A DNA stretch of 26,797 nucleotides. It comes from an uncultured Actinomycetes bacterium (GTDB lineage: Bacteria; Actinomycetota; Actinomycetes; Nanopelagicales; Nanopelagicaceae). A model generated the notes under the pieces. The model was not told the DNA's origin. It saw only the letters and a list, made by a program, of their open reading frames with translations, and ran no database searches. The stretch's first letter is position 1, and the number at the start of each line of letters is the position of its first letter. The position numbers and the translations under genes are program-made. Shown here in pieces: positions 24,085 through 26,797 of this stretch. The DNA lies in assembly GCA_903899145.1 (NCBI GenBank), contig CAIUHY010000099.1, positions 1 through 26,797 of the forward strand. The letters run 5' to 3'.

Positions 24085-24090
24085 ACCCTA
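24085..24090 (-). promoter_or_regulatory. -10 element, predicted leaderless promoter of dcd
   Basis: TAGGGT on the minus strand, seven bases (TTTGACC), then GTG at 24077. It faces the EamA promoter, with 17 bases between the two -10 elements. Confidence 0.48.
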
Positions 24091-24107
24091 TCAGTCCAAC
24101 CTCAGGG

Positions 24108-24113
24108 TAGGTT
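24108..24113 (+). promoter_or_regulatory. -10 element, predicted leaderless promoter of the EamA transporter
   Basis: TAGGTT, seven bases (TCATGTC), then GTG at 24121. An ATG at 24116 is out of frame. Confidence 0.45.
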
Positions 24114-24120
24114 TCATGTC

Positions 24121-25050
24121 GTGAACCGTCGTGGTGCTTATCTACTCCTCATTCTTGGAGCCCTCTGCTTTTCATTCAACGGGATTGTCAGCAAGTGGGT
24201 TATGGAGGCAGGACTTACTCCTTGGAGGTTAACCCAAGTTCGCTCAACAGGTGGCTTTATCGCAATGCTCTGTTGGTTACTTGCCCGTGGCCGAATTTCT
24301 GAACTAAAAACAAATGCCCGCGAAATTAAAATGCTTATTCCTTTTGGGCTTTTTGGAATTGCTTCAGTCCAAACATTCTATTTTCTCTCTATTCTCAAAC
24401 TTCATGTCTCAATCGCGCTCATCATCGAATTTACTGCGCCATTTTGGATAGCCCTTTATTTACGTTTTATTCGCAAGGAGAAAGTCTCTAATACAGTCTG
24501 GATAGGACTCGCCTTCGCATTTGTAGGTTTAATCCTTGTCGCCCAAGTCTGGCAAGGCCTAACGCTTAATGGTGTTGGTGTTATCGCCGCTTTTGTTGAT
24601 GCCTTCTCCCTCGCTATTTACTTTTTATTAGCAAGAGCGCTCGGCTATAACAGAAATGGTGAAACGTTAACTACATGGGGTTTTGCTGTGACAACGCTTC
24701 TCTATTTAATTATTCAACCAATCTGGAATTTTCCTTGGCATATTTTTACCCAAAGTATGAATCTCAACGGACACTTCTCCGGTCATCATCTGCCTGGATG
24801 GGTTTTGATTCTTTGGGTATGCATTATGGGAACGCTTGTCCCTTACCTATCGGTAATAATTGGAATCACTCGCTTGTCTGCAACTACCGCAAGTGTGGTC
24901 GGCATGTTAGAGCCAGTACTCGCCGGTATATTTGGTTGGATACTTCTGCGTGAAACATTTACTACTATTCAACTTATAGGCGCAGCTATCGTCTTGGTGG
25001 GTATTTATATCGCCAATGAGCGGATTCCTGAAGGGGACAGTAATGGATAA
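24121..25050 (+). CDS. EamA-family (DMT) transporter
   Basis: The 309-residue protein has about ten membrane helices in two repeated EamA halves (roughly 8-140 and 150-300), the layout of metabolite or amino-acid exporters such as RhaT/YdcZ-like DMT proteins. Signature elements are GALCFSFNGIVSKWVMEAGLT at the start, TAPFWIALYLRF in half one and TTASVVGMLEPVLAGIFGWI in half two. The frame is open for a further 300 bases upstream, but that part is antisense to dcd; GTG 24121 begins the first helix directly. It overlaps nothing and is followed by carbonic anhydrase, whose start lies inside its last codons. Substrate unknown. Confidence 0.88.
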   Translation: MNRRGAYLLLILGALCFSFNGIVSKWVMEAGLTPWRLTQVRSTGGFIAMLCWLLARGRISELKTNAREIKMLIPFGLFGIASVQTFYFLSILKLHVSIALIIEFTAPFWIALYLRFIRKEKVSNTVWIGLAFAFVGLILVAQVWQGLTLNGVGVIAAFVDAFSLAIYFLLARALGYNRNGETLTTWGFAVTTLLYLIIQPIWNFPWHIFTQSMNLNGHFSGHHLPGWVLILWVCIMGTLVPYLSVIIGITRLSATTASVVGMLEPVLAGIFGWILLRETFTTIQLIGAAIVLVGIYIANERIPEGDSNG

Positions 25051-25537
25051 ATTTGATGATCTACTAGCAGCCAATAAAGAGTTTGTTGGAACGTTTACCT
25101 CTGAAAATCTCACTGGCACAGCTGTTAAAGGTTTAGCAATTGTTACATGTATGGACTCGCGGATTGATCCTCTAAGTATTGTGGGAATGAGCGCAGGAGA
25201 TGCAAAGATCCTTCGTAACGCTGGAGCAAGAGTGACCGAAGATGTACTGCGCACGCTTGTTCTTGCAACACATTTACTTGGCGTTAATCGCGTTCTTGTT
25301 ATGCCACATACAGATTGTCGTATGGCAAGCACGGATGAGGCAGGAATTCACGCAGCTATCGAAAAGAAGTCCGGTGTTGACACACGCAGTTTAGATTTTC
25401 AAACTACATCTGACCAACGTGGTGCATTAATAAAAGATATTACGAAGATAGAAAGCTACCCGCTACTTGCCCATGAAGTAAAGGTAATGGGGGCAATTTA
25501 TGATGTTAAAAGTGGAACGCTGACACCGATCAATTAG
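25043..25537 (+). CDS. Beta-class carbonic anhydrase
   Basis: Zinc enzyme interconverting CO2 and bicarbonate. The 164-residue protein has ligands Cys36 (CMDSR, with the Asp38-Arg40 dyad), His89 and Cys92 (HTDC), plus ILRNAGARVTEDVLRTL, a hallmark of the small bacterial clade similar to Rv1284. I place the start at ATG 25043, with GAAGGGGACA upstream; an earlier in-frame ATG at 25016 would sit deep inside the transporter gene. The start overlaps the EamA gene end by eight bases, so the pair is probably co-transcribed. Its stop overlaps that of the convergent dnaB by four bases. Confidence 0.94.
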   Translation: MDKFDDLLAANKEFVGTFTSENLTGTAVKGLAIVTCMDSRIDPLSIVGMSAGDAKILRNAGARVTEDVLRTLVLATHLLGVNRVLVMPHTDCRMASTDEAGIHAAIEKKSGVDTRSLDFQTTSDQRGALIKDITKIESYPLLAHEVKVMGAIYDVKSGTLTPIN

Positions 25538-26797
25538 TTATCTTTAACAAAACTCTCAGCTGTGTTGGTAAATGCTGGGGCCATATCTGTAAAGCGAGCA
25601 AAGTGAAGTTGAGCTGCAACAGTAATTGTTCTTGTCTGACCATTACGGTGCTTGGCAACAATCAGATCTGCTTCACCTGAACGACTTTGGCTGTCATACA
25701 TTTCATCACGATGTAAAAGAATTACAACGTCGGCATCTTGTTCAATCGACCCAGATTCACGAAGGTCAGAGAGCATTGGCTTCTTATCTGAGCGTTGTTC
25801 TGGAGAACGATTAAGCTGTGAGATAGCGATGATCGGAACGTTGAGCTCTTTTGCAAGTAGCTTCAGATTACGTGAGAACTCTGAAACTTCTTGTTGGCGA
25901 TTCTCGACTTTTTTACCTGAAGTCATGAGTTGTAGGTAGTCGATCACAATGAGTTTGAGATTGTGGCGCTGCTTGAGACGACGTGCTTTCGCACGAATCT
26001 CCATGAGTGAAAGATTTGCTGAATCATCAATAAACAAAGGTGCTTCTGAAATCTCGCCCATACGTTTTGCAAGCCGACCCCACTCTTCATCTGAAAGAGA
26101 ACCGGAGCGAATGTTATTAAGCCCAACACGAGCTTCTGCTGAAAGCATGCGCATTGTAATTTCAGAACGGCTCATTTCAAGTGAGAAGATCACAGATGTA
26201 TCGCCATTTTTAATAGATGCATGACGCGCAATGTCCAAGCCAAGTGTTGACTTACCAACACCAGGACGAGCAGCAAGGACAACCATGTTCCCTGCATGGA
26301 AACCATTTGTCAGAGCATCAAGATCTTTAAACCCCGTCATGACTCCTTCTTTGGTAACACCAGATGAAATTGCTTCAATCTCATCAAGTGCTGCAGGAAG
26401 AAGTTCACTGAGTTGAATGTAATCCTCAGACATGCGGCTTTCAGTTACTTGATAAACCTCTGCTTGGGCAGAATCAACTGCGTCATCAACATCGCCCTCT
26501 TCTGAATAACCTAATTGAACAATCTTTGTTCCTGCTTCAACTAAGCGGCGAAGGATCGCACGATCGCGAACAATACGTGCGTAGTAGCCAGCATTAGCCG
26601 CTGTTGGTACAGATGAAATCAATGTGTGGAGATATGGCGCGCCACCTGCACGCGCAATATCACCACGCTTTGTTAATTCGGCAACGACGGTCACTGGATC
26701 GGCAGGATCCCCGCGGCCATATAAATCTAAAATTGCGTCATAAATTAATTCGTGTGCAGGGCGATAAAAATCTCGCTCTTTAATAATTTCAACTACA
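25534..26797 (-). CDS. dnaB: Replicative DNA helicase DnaB, 5' end beyond the window
   Basis: Hexameric helicase that unwinds DNA at the replication fork. The visible 420 residues lack the first part of the N-terminal domain; the frame runs unbroken to the right edge (VVEIIKERDFYRPAHELIY near the edge), so a GTG at 26694 is internal. The RecA-like domain has Walker A GVGKST, the EMSRSEI segment, Walker B LIVIDYLQLM, and SQLNRSPEQRSDKKPMLSDL with the polymerisation and Arg-finger regions (VILLHRDEMY). No intein interrupts the visible P-loop or following motifs. The terminal FVKDN is the C terminus. Confidence 0.97.
   Translation of the reverse strand, partial: VVEIIKERDFYRPAHELIYDAILDLYGRGDPADPVTVVAELTKRGDIARAGGAPYLHTLISSVPTAANAGYYARIVRDRAILRRLVEAGTKIVQLGYSEEGDVDDAVDSAQAEVYQVTESRMSEDYIQLSELLPAALDEIEAISSGVTKEGVMTGFKDLDALTNGFHAGNMVVLAARPGVGKSTLGLDIARHASIKNGDTSVIFSLEMSRSEITMRMLSAEARVGLNNIRSGSLSDEEWGRLAKRMGEISEAPLFIDDSANLSLMEIRAKARRLKQRHNLKLIVIDYLQLMTSGKKVENRQQEVSEFSRNLKLLAKELNVPIIAISQLNRSPEQRSDKKPMLSDLRESGSIEQDADVVILLHRDEMYDSQSRSGEADLIVAKHRNGQTRTITVAAQLHFARFTDMAPAFTNTAESFVKDN

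Noticed and set aside
23797..24120. N-terminal extension of the EamA transporter by 108 residues
   Set aside because: It is antisense to dcd, polar and Ser-rich. The first membrane helix begins right after GTG 24121.
25016..25042. Earlier ATG of carbonic anhydrase
   Set aside because: It is inside the transporter coding region without a ribosome site. ATG 25043 has GAAGGGG upstream and the normal family N terminus.

Overview
The window looks like a piece of a streamlined, fairly AT-leaning actinobacterial chromosome. The actinobacterial signs are CrgA next to a TrpG/PabA amidotransferase and a PASTA-domain kinase, a three-gene Sdh1-type succinate dehydrogenase with a 273-residue membrane anchor, a bifunctional-type Dcd, and many genes whose start codon sits 6-7 bases after a TANNNT -10 element (leaderless transcripts). 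Low GC, very short intergenic gaps and overlapping stop codons suggest a freshwater planktonic lineage such as Nanopelagicales (acI). That placement is inference. I see no prophage, insertion sequence, CRISPR array or clear sign of recent transfer; the window is mostly core genome.

Layout. 1-1060: an NmrA-like oxidoreductase cut by the left edge, a bidirectional terminator and tRNA-Ser(GCU) on the minus strand. 1155-3878: a flavin redox module made of a ferric-reductase-like membrane flavocytochrome, an exported FMN-binding-domain protein and an ApbE flavinyltransferase. 3918-7450: kynureninase and tryptophan 2,3-dioxygenase, start/stop overlapped, then a Xaa-Pro aminopeptidase. 7447-12033 (minus): succinate dehydrogenase (sdhC-sdhA-sdhB), a small holin-like membrane protein and two overlapping CrcB/Fluc subunits, in one apparent transcription unit. 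12129-15191 (minus): tRNA-Ser(UGA), a HAD phosphatase with no canonical start codon, serS and pheA.

15238-18480: PP2C phosphatase overlapping a PASTA Ser/Thr kinase, then trpG/pabA on the opposite strand and crgA. The rodA-pbpA-pknA genes expected between phosphatase and kinase are absent. 18481-20846: an intergenic region with two stacked inverted repeats and DnaA-box-like 9-mers, then an OmpR-type response regulator and its histidine kinase. 20849-23451 (minus): LemA, HtpX, a SCO1/SenC copper chaperone and a CopC-domain protein. 23499-25537: divergent dcd and an EamA transporter, the latter followed by a small beta-carbonic anhydrase. 25534 to the right edge (minus): replicative helicase DnaB, truncated by the window.

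How it fits together. Two envelope or respiratory themes recur: extracytoplasmic flavin electron transfer (ferric-reductase-like protein, FMN-binding protein, ApbE) and respiratory chain assembly (Sdh, copper chaperones, membrane quality control). Growth control is represented by the phosphatase/kinase pair with CrgA. No stretch longer than about 300 bases lacks a gene. The strongest unusual observations are the repeated leaderless promoter architecture, the missing start codon of the HAD gene, the stacked repeats upstream of the response regulator, and the atypical flavinylation module.
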